Counted from the first letter of the stretch, positions 1 to 10,460 are shown. The stretch: 64,000 nt of DNA from RUG14300 sp964561145 (GCA_964561145.1 CAZLNZ010000002.1:62001-126000), one strand, 5' to 3'. Translations and numbers: made by a program. Notes: a model not told the origin generated them from the letters alone.

Positions 1-71
1 GGCAACGCACCTTCAAACCGTTTTACCACGACACTTTTTTCGAATTATAACTAAAAAAGTTTTTTATATTT

Positions 72-124
72 AAAAATGAAAGTGCAACACGCATATAACT
101 TTGTATCTACACATATTGCACTTT
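72..124 (-). terminator. Intrinsic terminator of the serS-aminopeptidase operon
   Basis: On the minus strand a 9-bp stem AAAGTGCAA/TTGCACTTT (arms at 116-124 and 79-87) is followed by CATTTTTAAA. It sits 15 bases past the stop codon of the M29 aminopeptidase gene. The loop is long (28 nt) but an inner TGTG/CGTG-type pairing can shorten it. Confidence 0.7.
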
Positions 125-138
125 TCTTGTAATGTCAA

Positions 139-1254
139 TTATTTCAAATACTCCGGGTTAAGGCACTTTAACTCGTCAAGTACAAACAATCCGTCTTTTC
201 TTATCAAAACGTCATCGAAATAGATTTCTCCACCGCCATATTCCGGGGTTTGAATCTGTACTAAATCCCAATGCACTGCACTATGATTTCCGTTTGGAGC
301 ATCATCATAGCTGTTACCGGGGGTAAAGTGAATACTTCCGCTTATTTTTTCATCAAAGAGGATTTCACCCATGGGCTTTGTAACATATGGATTTATACCC
401 AAAGCAAATTCTCCAACATATCTTGCACCCTCGTCGGTATCGAAAATCTCATTGATTCTGTCGGTATAATTTGCAGTAGCATTGACAATTTTTCCGTTTT
501 CAAAGTCAAGAACGACGTTTTCGAACTTAACACCCTCTCTCATACTTGGCGTATTATAGCTTATTCTTCCGTTGACGCTATCCTTAACAGGTGCGGTGTA
601 CACTTCGCCATCGGGTAAATTCATCGTGCCGACACAGGGGACTGCAGGAATACCCTTGATTGAGAAGGAAATATCGGTACCCTTTGCTACAATTCTTACC
701 TTGTCCGTTCTATTCATCAATGCAACCAATGGACGAGTAGCAAGCTCCATTTTACCGTAATCGAGATTGCAAACCTGAAAATAGAAGTCTTCAAAAGCCT
801 TTGTGCTCATCGAAGCCTGTAAGCTCATTCCTTCGCTGGGATAACGTAAAACAACCCATTTTGTATGAGGTAAACGAATATCCATATGAACAGGCTTTGA
901 GAATAAAGCATTGTAATCGCGCATCTTACCGCTGTCAACGTCCGATAACTCAAAGGTATTTCCGCCTCCACGCACGCCTATAAAGCAATCCATATCGGAC
1001 ATGAGAGCCGCCATATGCTTTGCATGCGCCTTGAATACTTCTTCATTTCCGTTATTGATAATTTCACGAAGTATGCGTTGGTCCTCTAAATTAACGAAGG
1101 GAATACCGCCCTTTTCATAGACAGCATTAACCAAAAGGTTCACAAATACATAATCAACGCCTACTGCATTAATCAGCACCTTTTCGCCCTTTTGACAATT
1201 TACACTATATCCGACTATATTGTCGGCTAATATTTTCAATCTTTGGTCGTACAT
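139..1254 (-). CDS. M29 family aminopeptidase
   Basis: 371 residues, the usual length for M29 (AmpS/PepS/thermophilic AmpT-like) metallo-aminopeptidases, which remove N-terminal residues from peptides in the cytoplasm using two metal ions. The family's C-terminal signature is visible as H324-SAV-H328-W-D330-LVQ, with an acidic GGGEIYFDD stretch after it. No signal peptide is present, so it is probably cytosolic. The gene begins four bases after the serS stop and shares its promoter and terminator, so peptide turnover and tRNA charging are co-transcribed. The family assignment is firm; the substrate preference cannot be read from sequence. Confidence 0.9.
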   Translation of the reverse strand: MYDQRLKILADNIVGYSVNCQKGEKVLINAVGVDYVFVNLLVNAVYEKGGIPFVNLEDQRILREIINNGNEEVFKAHAKHMAALMSDMDCFIGVRGGGNTFELSDVDSGKMRDYNALFSKPVHMDIRLPHTKWVVLRYPSEGMSLQASMSTKAFEDFYFQVCNLDYGKMELATRPLVALMNRTDKVRIVAKGTDISFSIKGIPAVPCVGTMNLPDGEVYTAPVKDSVNGRISYNTPSMREGVKFENVVLDFENGKIVNATANYTDRINEIFDTDEGARYVGEFALGINPYVTKPMGEILFDEKISGSIHFTPGNSYDDAPNGNHSAVHWDLVQIQTPEYGGGEIYFDDVLIRKDGLFVLDELKCLNPEYLK

Positions 1255-1258
1255 AATA

Positions 1259-2545
1259 TTATTTGATCACATCAAAGCCTGTATATTTGCGGAGAACTTC
1301 GGGAACGGTTATTGAACCGTCGGCATTTTGATATTGCTCAACTATTGCGGGAATAATTCTGCTGGTTGCAAGACCGGAACCGTTCAAGGTATGAACAAAC
1401 TCGTTTTTACCCGTTTTGGTGTTACGGAACTTTGTGTTGTTTCGACGAGCTTGATAGTCGTTGGCATTAGATACAGAACTTACCTCTTTATAGATACCCA
1501 TAGAAGGAATCCATACTTCGATATCGTAGGTGCGAGCCATACTAGCACTGCAATCACCTGCTGCCAACTTGGAAATGCGGAAGTGCAAACCTAGTTTTTC
1601 AACAATGCGAGCTGCCTTGTTGACAAGCTCTTCAAAAGCCTCCATCGAATGCTCGGGGTGAGCATATTGTACCATTTCGATCTTATTGAATTGGTGACCT
1701 CTGATCATTCCGCGTTCCTCGGCACAATAGGAGCCGGCCTCTTTACGATAGCAAGGAGTATAAGCAAAGAATTTCATAGGAAGTTTGCTTTCATCTATAA
1801 TCTCACCGGCATACATGTTAACAAGTGCGGTTTCAGCGGTAGGAAGCATAAAGTGTCCTTTCTTTCTGTCAACATCTGCGCCCTCGTTAATCCAATAAAC
1901 CTCATCTGCAAATTTGGGAAATTGACCTGCACCGAAGCCACAATTGTAAGCCAACATATGAGGAGGAAGAATGAATTCATATCCATCGGACAAATGCTCT
2001 TCAACAAAGAAATTAAGCAATGCCCACTCCAAAATAGCACCCTTCGAGCGGTAAAGCCAATATCCGTTTCCTGCAAGTTTAACACCACGTTCATAGTCAA
2101 TGATACCTGCGTTAACGCAAAGGTCATAGTGGTTCTTGGGGGTGAAACCTTCGAACTTTGGCTTTTCTCCAACGATTTTTATAACTTTATTATTTTCTTT
2201 TTCACCCGGTAAAAGATCGGGATCCGGAGTGTTGGGAAGACGAGAAATAAACTCGAAAACCTTGTTCTCAAGCTCTGCGACCTCCCTATCTGCCTCTTGG
2301 ATTTCATCACCCAAGGCACGCATTTCCTTAAATATTTCATCAACGGGCTGACCTGCCTTTTTAAGTCTGGGTATTTGAGAGCTAACGGCATTACGCTTTG
2401 CCTTTTTCTCTTCTACCTCAGCCATTTTCGAACGACGTAAAGCATCCCAACTCAATAACTCGGTAAAGTCAACAATACAGCCTTTCTTAGCTAAAGCTTC
2501 TTGAACCTCTTGGGGATTGGTTCTTATTCTTTGAATATCTATCAT
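1259..2545 (-). CDS. serS: Seryl-tRNA synthetase
   Basis: 428 residues, full length for bacterial SerRS. It charges tRNA(Ser) with serine in the cytoplasm. Residues about 30-100 form the charged antiparallel coiled-coil arm that grips the long variable arm of tRNA(Ser). Class II motif 2 is seen around 261-288 (CYRKEAG then RGMIRGHQF), and motif 3 around 388-402 (NGSGLATSR). The start ATG is preceded by AGAGGTG. It is the first gene of a two-gene operon with the M29 aminopeptidase. No T-box leader is visible upstream; the gap holds a simple sigma-A-type promoter. Confidence 0.97.
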   Translation of the reverse strand: MIDIQRIRTNPQEVQEALAKKGCIVDFTELLSWDALRRSKMAEVEEKKAKRNAVSSQIPRLKKAGQPVDEIFKEMRALGDEIQEADREVAELENKVFEFISRLPNTPDPDLLPGEKENNKVIKIVGEKPKFEGFTPKNHYDLCVNAGIIDYERGVKLAGNGYWLYRSKGAILEWALLNFFVEEHLSDGYEFILPPHMLAYNCGFGAGQFPKFADEVYWINEGADVDRKKGHFMLPTAETALVNMYAGEIIDESKLPMKFFAYTPCYRKEAGSYCAEERGMIRGHQFNKIEMVQYAHPEHSMEAFEELVNKAARIVEKLGLHFRISKLAAGDCSASMARTYDIEVWIPSMGIYKEVSSVSNANDYQARRNNTKFRNTKTGKNEFVHTLNGSGLATSRIIPAIVEQYQNADGSITVPEVLRKYTGFDVIK

Positions 2546-2577
2546 AAAGCACCTCTTTAAAGATTATTCTTTTTTTA

Positions 2578-2606
2578 ATTATACAGCTTAAGACGATTAA
2601 AATCAA
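2578..2606 (-). promoter_or_regulatory. Sigma-A-type promoter of serS
   Basis: Reading the minus strand, TTGATT (2601-2606) is followed after 17 bases by a perfect TATAAT (2578-2583). Transcription would start near 2571, giving a leader of only about 25 bases before serS. Confidence 0.75.
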
Positions 2607-2745
2607 TATTTTCTTTTATCTTTTCCAAAGTAAAGCACTTTTTTACGCAATACTCGCATTGGTTTATCTCACAATCACTGTTAAGAAATAAATAGATATT
2701 AACATTGCATCGACAAAAGCAAGTTTTCTAGTTCAAACAAGGTAC

Positions 2746-2781
2746 AAAAAAGCTTTCCCACTAAGTTCTTTCAGGAAAGCT
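2746..2781 (-). terminator. Intrinsic terminator after the M50-like gene
   Basis: Minus-strand stem AGCTTTCC/GGAAAGCT (arms 2774-2781 and 2751-2758) followed directly by TTTTT. It lies about 37 bases past the stop of the M50-like gene and closes the giant-lipoprotein cluster. Confidence 0.85.
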
Positions 2782-2817
2782 CTTTGGTTTTTAGAATAAG
2801 TAGTATATCGATTAATC

Positions 2818-3660
2818 CTATTTTGATGGTATTATCTTCTTAAACAGGTTTACGATAAGTCGAAGGATAAAAGCGATCAAAACGTCTATAACAGAGAAGA
2901 ATACACCTAGCAGCAGACAGCTGACATAATAGATTCCTCCCAAAGTCATGGCACTTGTCACCATATTCATAACCCTCAAATCCTTGAGAGAAATAAGAGC
3001 CGTTATAACGGGAATTAAGGCAAAAACGGCAATGGTTAATAATACGCTGGAGGTGGAATGTGCTATATCGGGTTTGCTCAAATTCATATGAAGGGAGATT
3101 AATGCACAAATAACGACATATATCCACCATTTCCAATTTATAAGGGATTCGAGGGAAAACATTTCTTGAACAAAACATGCTATTCCGAAGAATACATTCA
3201 ATCCGCTAGCATCCTGATTAAGTATCTCGCTGATTGCGGCACCGAGTCCGAACATTTGCGGAATTAAAAGATACTCCAGCAGCAACATAATACCGGAAAT
3301 AAAGAGTATCGGACCTATTCCTATAAAGAAATTACCGAACTTTTGATAGGGATTTTTGGGATTATAGGAATGGGAAACATAGCCTAGTGTACCATCTTCG
3401 GAATTGGGCTGAAAAAGCTTGATTTTTGTAATTTTATGTCCAAATATCACACAGAAAAAGGCATGTCCCAGCTCATGCAAAGGCGTACCTATCGCACCGG
3501 TTATTATGCAAACCTTATAAGCGGCACTACCTACACATTTATAAAAGGCTTTATTCAATAACGCAACAAGAAAACCGACCAAAATCGTAGAACCAACCCA
3601 TAAAAGCACTTGCGTAAGAGCCGCAAGAAATATATTTAAAACAATTTCACCCGCACCCAT
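2818..3660 (-). CDS. M50-like membrane metalloprotease or relative
   Basis: 280-residue multi-pass membrane protein. Residues 62-66 read HELGH, preceded by GTPL, in the second hydrophobic segment; this HExxH placement is typical of site-2-protease/M50 zinc peptidases, which cut proteins within the membrane. A FIGIGPIL segment follows, but I do not see the family's later LDG/NPDG aspartate motif, so it may be a divergent M50 or a non-proteolytic relative. About six or seven membrane segments are evident. The ribosome site GGAAGGAG is strong, and the start is 20 bases past the stop of the 2259-residue lipoprotein gene, so the two are probably co-transcribed. A role in processing or handling the surface lipoproteins is inference. 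Confidence 0.7.
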   Translation of the reverse strand: MGAGEIVLNIFLAALTQVLLWVGSTILVGFLVALLNKAFYKCVGSAAYKVCIITGAIGTPLHELGHAFFCVIFGHKITKIKLFQPNSEDGTLGYVSHSYNPKNPYQKFGNFFIGIGPILFISGIMLLLEYLLIPQMFGLGAAISEILNQDASGLNVFFGIACFVQEMFSLESLINWKWWIYVVICALISLHMNLSKPDIAHSTSSVLLTIAVFALIPVITALISLKDLRVMNMVTSAMTLGGIYYVSCLLLGVFFSVIDVLIAFILRLIVNLFKKIIPSK

Positions 3661-3680
3661 TTTTATTCTCCTTCCTTTGT

Positions 3681-6600
3681 TTATTCGTCAACTTCCGAAT
3701 ATGAATAGATAATACTACTGCTATCGGAATTCAGTTTTTCTCCCTTTGCAACGACTTTTACCAAATAATCACCCGTCCCAAGCTTTATAGAGGTTTCCGT
3801 GACATTACCCTTTAATTCCTCGTTAACATATACATCATATGATTTAGCACCTTCTACTACCTCCCAGCTAACAATATCATCAACTATCGAAAGCGTAGGG
3901 GCTTGAGGTTTAAATACGGTTAAACCGGCTTGAGCGACGATTGCATCTTCGGCAATTGGCATTACCGTTATTGTAATATCGCCTGAACAATTTCCCAAAT
4001 CGTAGTTTGTAGAGGCTGTTTCAAAAGTGCTATTTCCAATTGTAACTCTATAGAGTAGTCCGCTATAACCGCTCCAATATATCTTACCGTCCGAATTAAT
4101 ATCAAGGTCGTTTATTTTATAGTAATTAAAATAAATAACACTCTCATTACTGCGAATATATCCCTCCTTTGTTGCATATAGGGTAAATGTGTTGCTTAAA
4201 GCAAGCTCACTTTCGCTCAAGGTATAAGAACAGTCTTCCGATTCAAATGCAACCTTTCCGTTCAAGGAACAGACATATTTTACATTATCGCCGAGAGAAG
4301 TCCAGCTTATATTGTACCCCTCTCTACTTATGATAGGCGTATTAAGCATTTTCGTGCTTAATGAAACATCTTCAGAAGAAACGAAATCGTCACTCTGTGA
4401 CATCAAGGTGAAGATGTTGTCTTGTTTCATGTCGGAAAGAGAAAAATCAACGCTAGAGCCGAAGCAATTAATAGACGCTCCACCGTTTAAGCTATACACA
4501 TACGATATTATTTCGACGCCGATGCTCTTATGGTATGCCAAATCGGAATCGGTATATGACCAACTAAACATTGTACCATTTCTCTCTATAGAAGGAGGGG
4601 CAAGCTTATATATTTTTGCAGAGCCCTCTTCGGAAGAGACAAAACCTTCTGCAGTGGCAACAACTTTAAACTCATTAGAAGAATTAACGTCGAAATATGC
4701 CTTTGTGTAGGTATAGCTTGTGCAAGCATCACTTCCGCTCATCCCATTGAAGGAATAGTAATAAAAGGTTGCATTCTCAACACCGTTCCAGCTAATGGTA
4801 TAATCAGAGGAAGAAGATATCCATTGGGGGCTCGGCGTTTGCAATTTGGTTACCGTTAAAGTGTACTTTTCCGATTGCAAAACGTTCTCGCCCTTAGATA
4901 TAATAGTAAACTCATTATCGCCGATCTTAAAATCGGCTTTTGTTTTTTCAATACTTAAACCCGTAATTTCTCTTTCATCCCCGCCATTAAAGGTGTAACT
5001 GTACTCGGTTGCAGAAGAAACGGCTTGCCAATTGATGCTATAACCGTCCTCTATGACTGCAAGCATCGGCGTAGGTGCCGACAGTCTGATTACACTACTA
5101 ACCACGCTGTCTGAGTCGATATAGCCTTCACGGCTTGCAAATAAAGTGAATACATTATTGCCCGCCATAAAGTCGGTTAAATCGTAACTCTTAGATAAAT
5201 CCGTAGTACTTCCGCTATCCAACAGCTTTAAGTTTTCTCCGCCTTGCAAGGTATAGCTATAAGTCAAGCCGCTTGTCGATACCATCCAATTAAAGGTCGT
5301 GTTTTTTCTCTCCAGTGTAGGAGTATCCAGCTTATTAACAATAATAGAGGATTCCGTAGATGATAAAACATTATTCCCTTTAGCCGTAATGATAAACTTG
5401 TTTTCTCCGCTATTAAAATCGGATTTTTCATAAATAACCTTTGTGCCTTCTGTTTCAGACACATCACCGTTAAAGTTATAGGAATAAGTCGAAGCACCGA
5501 CCACCGCAGTCCATTCAATTAAATATCCGCCATCAAGTTTCGACAAAGTCAAGGAAGGCGTTGCAAGTCTAGTTACACTATTATCGACGTCGTCGGAATC
5601 AACACACCCCTCTCCTCTTGCAAATACCGTAAATATATTTTCACCCGTCTTAAAGTTCTCCAAAGAATAGGTCTTTGCATTCAATTGAGTATTTCCGCTT
5701 CCGAGGTTAAGCCTACTATCAACATTATATAAACTATAATAATATGTCAAATCCTCTCTTATATGTGTCCAATTAAAAGTTGTGTTGTTTCTTGTAACCG
5801 TAGGTGCGGATAGCTTATTTATAGTAGCAACACCCTCTTCGGAATCAACAAAGCCCTCTGCCGAGGCAATTACCTTAAACTCATTGGAAGAATTTACATA
5901 AAATTTGTCCTTCGTATAGCTAAAGCTTACTTCCGTAGTGTTTCCGCTAGTGCCATTAAAGGAGTAAAGATAAGAAGTTGCATTCCCTATGTTTTTCCAA
6001 CTTACGGTGTATTTGGAAGAAGAGCCGTTCCACTCGGGAATAGGTGCTAAAAGCTTGGTTATTGTAATATCACCTTTCTCTGAATCGACAAAGCCCTCGG
6101 CTGAAGCCACGATCGAGAAGAAATTATCTCCGTCACTAAAGCTTGATTTTGAATAATTGCAACTCAAGCTCGCAGTCTTGTTTACTTCCCCATTATTAAA
6201 GCTACAGCTATAACGATATTCCACACCATTACCTACACTGTTCCAATTAATAGAATATCCTATAGAAGAGGTACCCAATTCGGGTTTCGGTGCTTGTAGC
6301 TTGTTAATGATGAGAGATGCTGTTTCCGATTGCAAACAACCATCTTTAACGGCAATTACTTTGACAACATTTTCCTTCACATTAAAGCCGGATTTATAGT
6401 AATACTTATCAACCTCGCTAATAAGCTCTTCTTCGTCGTCATTAAAGGAATAATTGTATCGTACACCATTTCCTATACTATCCCAATAAACCTTGTATAA
6501 ATCACCGTCAACGATCCATTTGACTTCGGGAAGGGACAGCTTTTCTACGGTAATGGTAGCATCGTTAGAATCAACCCAGCCTTCTTGAGATGCTACCAAT

Positions 6601-9600
6601 GTAAAGATGTTGTTCCCGACATCGAATTCTTCAAGCCTATAATCCTTTTTTAACCCGCTTGTCGTACCGCCGGATATCTCATTCAAAGTATAATTATACT
6701 TCGTGTTCTCTTTAACGTTATTCCAAACAAAGGTTGTTCCCTCTCTTGATATAATCGGTGTATCCAGCTTGTAAATATTAACCGATATTTGATCAGAACT
6801 TATACAGTCCTTTGCAGTGGCAACAACAGAGAAGATGTTTTCTCCTATCTTAAAATCCGTCTTCGAATACGTAACATAGTTACCCGCTGAAGAGGTCGTA
6901 ATATTATTAAAGGAATATGTATAGCCATCTGCATAGCCTATCTCCCTCCAACTTATCATATATTCGGAGATAACAACGCTCCAATTAATAGCAGACGCCT
7001 CTAATTTCCTTATTGTAGAAATGGCATACGGAGATGGAAGATATCCCTCCTTTTCTGCCCTTACTTTTATGAAGTTTTCTCCGACTCCGAATTGAAGTTG
7101 GTTATAATCGATTCTTACGGTTTTATTGTCAAGTTTTACTGCCGAAGCATTATTGAAAATATATTGATAGCTAGCATTGTTAGAATTCAAATTCCATCCG
7201 AAATAGCTGCTATTAGAATCCAAATTCCATCCGTTTGAATAACTATTATGATTTTTTATCTCCGGTGCATCAAGGACGATATACTCGTATTTGTCAGACC
7301 ATTCAGATGAAAGAAAATTCACCCCGTCACCTATAGCACGAGCCTGCAAATAATAAACGCCCGAAGTCTCCGATTTTGGAGTAAAACTCCTTTGAGACCC
7401 TGTTAATATCTCCTCGCCTTGGAAGCTATCGCCTATAAAGCAGTAAGAATTTGCAGTACCGGAAAAATTTGTTATCTTATAGTCAAATCCGTCGAGTTCG
7501 ATATTATCCTTTTCAAGAATAGGTATATCAAACTTCGTAAAGATTAAGGTGTTGGATTTTTGCGAAATATAAAAGGCATTTCCTTCGCTTTGTCCGGTAC
7601 TCTCGGCACGAATTGCAATGCTGTAACCACCTGCGACAAGATTGTTTGCATCGAAAGAATAACCGTTGTTTTCATTATTAAAGCTATATGACAAGGCAAT
7701 CTCGCCATTATACATGGAATATCCGCTTGCATTGGAAACGCCCTTCCAGCGAATAATGCCGTTTTCAATGAATATGCTAGGTCTATCAAGGCGAGCAACA
7801 ATGAATTCCTCGGACGGTTCGGAATCGAGTACGGGAACACCGCCTGTGCTTACTCCTTTATAATCGCCTTTAACGATAATCGTATATCTTATCCTATCAG
7901 AGTTTTCAATATTGCCGTAAACCCCTCCAAAACCTACACTCTTCACATTATCAAGTAAAGTTCCGTTTCCGATAACATCGTATCCTGTAATATTTGTTTC
8001 ACCACCGTTTTGCCACTTAAGAGTTGAATTCTCAAAGGTCAAGCCATAGGCTTTAGAATTCTTCTCAAACCGTAAAGTGGTCCAAGCAGAGGGCACGGAT
8101 TCACCTTCTGAGACTTTACGATATTTCAAATAATATTCACCGGCATCGAGGGTGCCGAATGTATACTCTGTTTGACCGATCTCAAGACAAGAAGAGATTT
8201 TCACCTCTTCTCCCTTGAATAATCTCAGTTCAACCTTTTGCTTGAATTGCTCATACGAAGGAAGGGAAAGAGTGGTAGTGTTCTTAAACTCAACCTTGTC
8301 CATTACCGACAATAGAACCGTGCTTTCGGTTATCACCTCTGAAGATAAATAGAATACCGACTTAGTATTGTCCTTCGATGCCTTAACCGTTGTTTCAAGC
8401 GTAGAAGTATTTCCCACAGGGCTTGTAGGTATAAATGATATCGTTCTAAAGCTGTTTTTGATTACATCGAAAAACTCCTCTCCATCGGAATTATTTTTAA
8501 TTTTAGTGTCATCAACATCAAAGGTAACACCTGCATCTGTAGAAGAAATGGTTAAGGACACTCGTCTTGTTTCATTATCAATTGTCTTCTTAACAGAGGG
8601 AATTGCCAATTTGATAATCGTAACCGATTGTTCAGGGCTATCATAATACTCGCTATTTTCTGCGACAGCTTTTAAGGATAGAGTGTATTCACCACCGGTT
8701 TCCATGTCCTCATTGCTGACGAATTCCTTCTCGGCAATTGTATATATATTGTTATTCTCTCCCAATTTAGAGGAATCTTGTGAGTACTTCAGACTATCGC
8801 CCTTTAAAATCGACAAATAATAGCCCTTACTATTACCGACGATATCCCATGCAACAGATATACTGTTTTCGTTATTATCTTTATTTGTCGAAAGACTAAA
8901 GGTCGGCTTATTAAGAATTTTATACTCTTTAACAAGGGGCACAGAGTAATTGTTCACAAATTGAGGATACGAGGTAAGGGTTACCTTGTAATTTCCGCCC
9001 TCATCAAATTTAAAGTGATTATTTGTGGTTGAGGTTTTCTTTATGATTTCATTGTTATTTTCTTCAATTATTAAATCATAGGAGGTAAAGCCTGCCTCCT
9101 TTTCCCAGCTCAATACGGCACTTTCCAATTTCAATTCAGGAGTCTTCAAATATGCCACGGATTGTTTTTCGCTTTCTTTTGAGGAAAGACGAATGCTTCC
9201 CTCTCCGTTTACGGTATCGGCGGTTATAGTGTAATAGAAGCCCTCATAATTACCCTCGGGGAAAATCTCTTCTATTGATAACGGAGTTTGGAAAAACTCA
9301 TTATCGTTTTTTTCCGCAACAATGCCGTCAAGCTCCTTAAGCAGATTATCCGAAGCGTCGTAAACCTTTATTGTATAGGTACCGTCGGAGTCTCCTCTCC
9401 ACCGAACAATACCGTTTGAACCATCATAAATAAAGGTTTCATAATTCAATGGATTAAACCTGTTAACTGTAATACTGTCAGACCAAAATGAATAATAAAG
9501 GGCATTAGAATACTCATTTCTTACCCTTATAGATATATTTCTTATACTGTCGGTCAGCTCTATAGAAAAGAAATTTTCATCAACACTAAAAACGGAATCA

Positions 9601-10460
9601 TCGATTTTAACATCGAAGGAACCCGTTTCCGCCCAAGAGAATATAACCCCGTTTCCTTCGACCTTGGCTGTAATCTGCTTATAATCTATTCTATTCTTTT
9701 GTTCAAAACGCTTTTTATATAAAGTTTGTTCTCCCTTGCCGTCGTCCTTTTTAATTTCGACATCTCCGCTCAAAATTGCATTAGTCGTAAAACTCGCAAC
9801 TCCGTTTGAGATTATAGGCGTGCTTTTTTCGACGTTAGTTACCTTTATAGTGTAACTAACACCCGTTTCGGCAGGCCACATAAAAGTAATTTGATTCGAA
9901 TCAATATCGGTTTCCCATGTCAAATCGGACAAACGCCACTTTGCATAAAGGGAAATATCACTATTAACGACAAAGGGAAAGCTCACCTTCTTTGTTAACG
10001 CCGCATCGGAGTACCAGCCCTCTAATGTATAAGAATTCTTTTTTGTCATTGGCGACTCGGATAAAACCGATGTTTTTATACTATCGAGAGGACTACCTCC
10101 GTTAACATGAAATTTTACAATATGGTCACCCGATGCTTGAGCCCATCCAGCATATAGTTCAATATCCTCGTTTACCGTATAGGGAAAAGTAACCGGCTCT
10201 CCCTCGTACTGCGGATTGGTGTACCAACCCAGAAAAACATAACCGTTCTTGACGATATCCGGTATATCCTCTGCAGTAATTACACTTAGGGTTGTGCTAG
10301 TTATGTCGTCCCCGTTTTGCGGGTAAAAAGTTACTGTAAAGGATTCCTTTGAATTATTACCGTCACATGCTACAAAACAAAGAGAAAGCGTTATCACCAA
10401 AGTGATTAACACAATAATAACTGTATTGCCTGTCAACTTCCTTTTTACATCGGTAAACAT
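3681..10460 (-). CDS. Giant repeat-rich surface lipoprotein (2259 aa)
   Basis: A signal peptide with lipobox (LCFVAC) predicts export and lipid anchoring. Residues from about 40 to 175 carry two InlB B-repeat (Listeria-Bacteroides) modules, each ending in a hydrophobic-W-Y/A-x-W pattern (GWYTNP to YAGW, then GWYSDA to YAKW). The rest is a long chain of beta-sandwich, fibronectin-III-like units of about 85-100 residues. In the C-terminal half these become regular: KL-x-x-P start, a W-x-x-V/I-x-x-A-x-x-Y-x-YSFNG core, and an FKVIASAEGFVDSE-like end. No sortase signal or enzyme motif is seen, so adhesion or glycan contact is only a guess. The ATG has no clear Shine-Dalgarno, unlike its neighbours. 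It is the third of four consecutive giant lipoproteins. Confidence 0.85.
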   Translation of the reverse strand: MFTDVKRKLTGNTVIIVLITLVITLSLCFVACDGNNSKESFTVTFYPQNGDDITSTTLSVITAEDIPDIVKNGYVFLGWYTNPQYEGEPVTFPYTVNEDIELYAGWAQASGDHIVKFHVNGGSPLDSIKTSVLSESPMTKKNSYTLEGWYSDAALTKKVSFPFVVNSDISLYAKWRLSDLTWETDIDSNQITFMWPAETGVSYTIKVTNVEKSTPIISNGVASFTTNAILSGDVEIKKDDGKGEQTLYKKRFEQKNRIDYKQITAKVEGNGVIFSWAETGSFDVKIDDSVFSVDENFFSIELTDSIRNISIRVRNEYSNALYYSFWSDSITVNRFNPLNYETFIYDGSNGIVRWRGDSDGTYTIKVYDASDNLLKELDGIVAEKNDNEFFQTPLSIEEIFPEGNYEGFYYTITADTVNGEGSIRLSSKESEKQSVAYLKTPELKLESAVLSWEKEAGFTSYDLIIEENNNEIIKKTSTTNNHFKFDEGGNYKVTLTSYPQFVNNYSVPLVKEYKILNKPTFSLSTNKDNNENSISVAWDIVGNSKGYYLSILKGDSLKYSQDSSKLGENNNIYTIAEKEFVSNEDMETGGEYTLSLKAVAENSEYYDSPEQSVTIIKLAIPSVKKTIDNETRRVSLTISSTDAGVTFDVDDTKIKNNSDGEEFFDVIKNSFRTISFIPTSPVGNTSTLETTVKASKDNTKSVFYLSSEVITESTVLLSVMDKVEFKNTTTLSLPSYEQFKQKVELRLFKGEEVKISSCLEIGQTEYTFGTLDAGEYYLKYRKVSEGESVPSAWTTLRFEKNSKAYGLTFENSTLKWQNGGETNITGYDVIGNGTLLDNVKSVGFGGVYGNIENSDRIRYTIIVKGDYKGVSTGGVPVLDSEPSEEFIVARLDRPSIFIENGIIRWKGVSNASGYSMYNGEIALSYSFNNENNGYSFDANNLVAGGYSIAIRAESTGQSEGNAFYISQKSNTLIFTKFDIPILEKDNIELDGFDYKITNFSGTANSYCFIGDSFQGEEILTGSQRSFTPKSETSGVYYLQARAIGDGVNFLSSEWSDKYEYIVLDAPEIKNHNSYSNGWNLDSNSSYFGWNLNSNNASYQYIFNNASAVKLDNKTVRIDYNQLQFGVGENFIKVRAEKEGYLPSPYAISTIRKLEASAINWSVVISEYMISWREIGYADGYTYSFNNITTSSAGNYVTYSKTDFKIGENIFSVVATAKDCISSDQISVNIYKLDTPIISREGTTFVWNNVKENTKYNYTLNEISGGTTSGLKKDYRLEEFDVGNNIFTLVASQEGWVDSNDATITVEKLSLPEVKWIVDGDLYKVYWDSIGNGVRYNYSFNDDEEELISEVDKYYYKSGFNVKENVVKVIAVKDGCLQSETASLIINKLQAPKPELGTSSIGYSINWNSVGNGVEYRYSCSFNNGEVNKTASLSCNYSKSSFSDGDNFFSIVASAEGFVDSEKGDITITKLLAPIPEWNGSSSKYTVSWKNIGNATSYLYSFNGTSGNTTEVSFSYTKDKFYVNSSNEFKVIASAEGFVDSEEGVATINKLSAPTVTRNNTTFNWTHIREDLTYYYSLYNVDSRLNLGSGNTQLNAKTYSLENFKTGENIFTVFARGEGCVDSDDVDNSVTRLATPSLTLSKLDGGYLIEWTAVVGASTYSYNFNGDVSETEGTKVIYEKSDFNSGENKFIITAKGNNVLSSTESSIIVNKLDTPTLERKNTTFNWMVSTSGLTYSYTLQGGENLKLLDSGSTTDLSKSYDLTDFMAGNNVFTLFASREGYIDSDSVVSSVIRLSAPTPMLAVIEDGYSINWQAVSSATEYSYTFNGGDEREITGLSIEKTKADFKIGDNEFTIISKGENVLQSEKYTLTVTKLQTPSPQWISSSSDYTISWNGVENATFYYYSFNGMSGSDACTSYTYTKAYFDVNSSNEFKVVATAEGFVSSEEGSAKIYKLAPPSIERNGTMFSWSYTDSDLAYHKSIGVEIISYVYSLNGGASINCFGSSVDFSLSDMKQDNIFTLMSQSDDFVSSEDVSLSTKMLNTPIISREGYNISWTSLGDNVKYVCSLNGKVAFESEDCSYTLSESELALSNTFTLYATKEGYIRSNESVIYFNYYKINDLDINSDGKIYWSGYSGLLYRVTIGNSTFETASTNYDLGNCSGDITITVMPIAEDAIVAQAGLTVFKPQAPTLSIVDDIVSWEVVEGAKSYDVYVNEELKGNVTETSIKLGTGDYLVKVVAKGEKLNSDSSSIIYSYSEVDE

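Noticed and set aside
1649..2212. Long plus-strand open frames antisense to serS, purB, guaA and the lipoproteins
   Set aside because: They lie wholly inside well-supported minus-strand genes and show no protein-family character or ribosome sites.
2546..2817. T-box or other riboswitch ahead of serS
   Set aside because: Only a simple promoter and the previous terminator are seen; no T-box consensus (AGGGTGGNACCGCG-like) is present. The same holds for metG.
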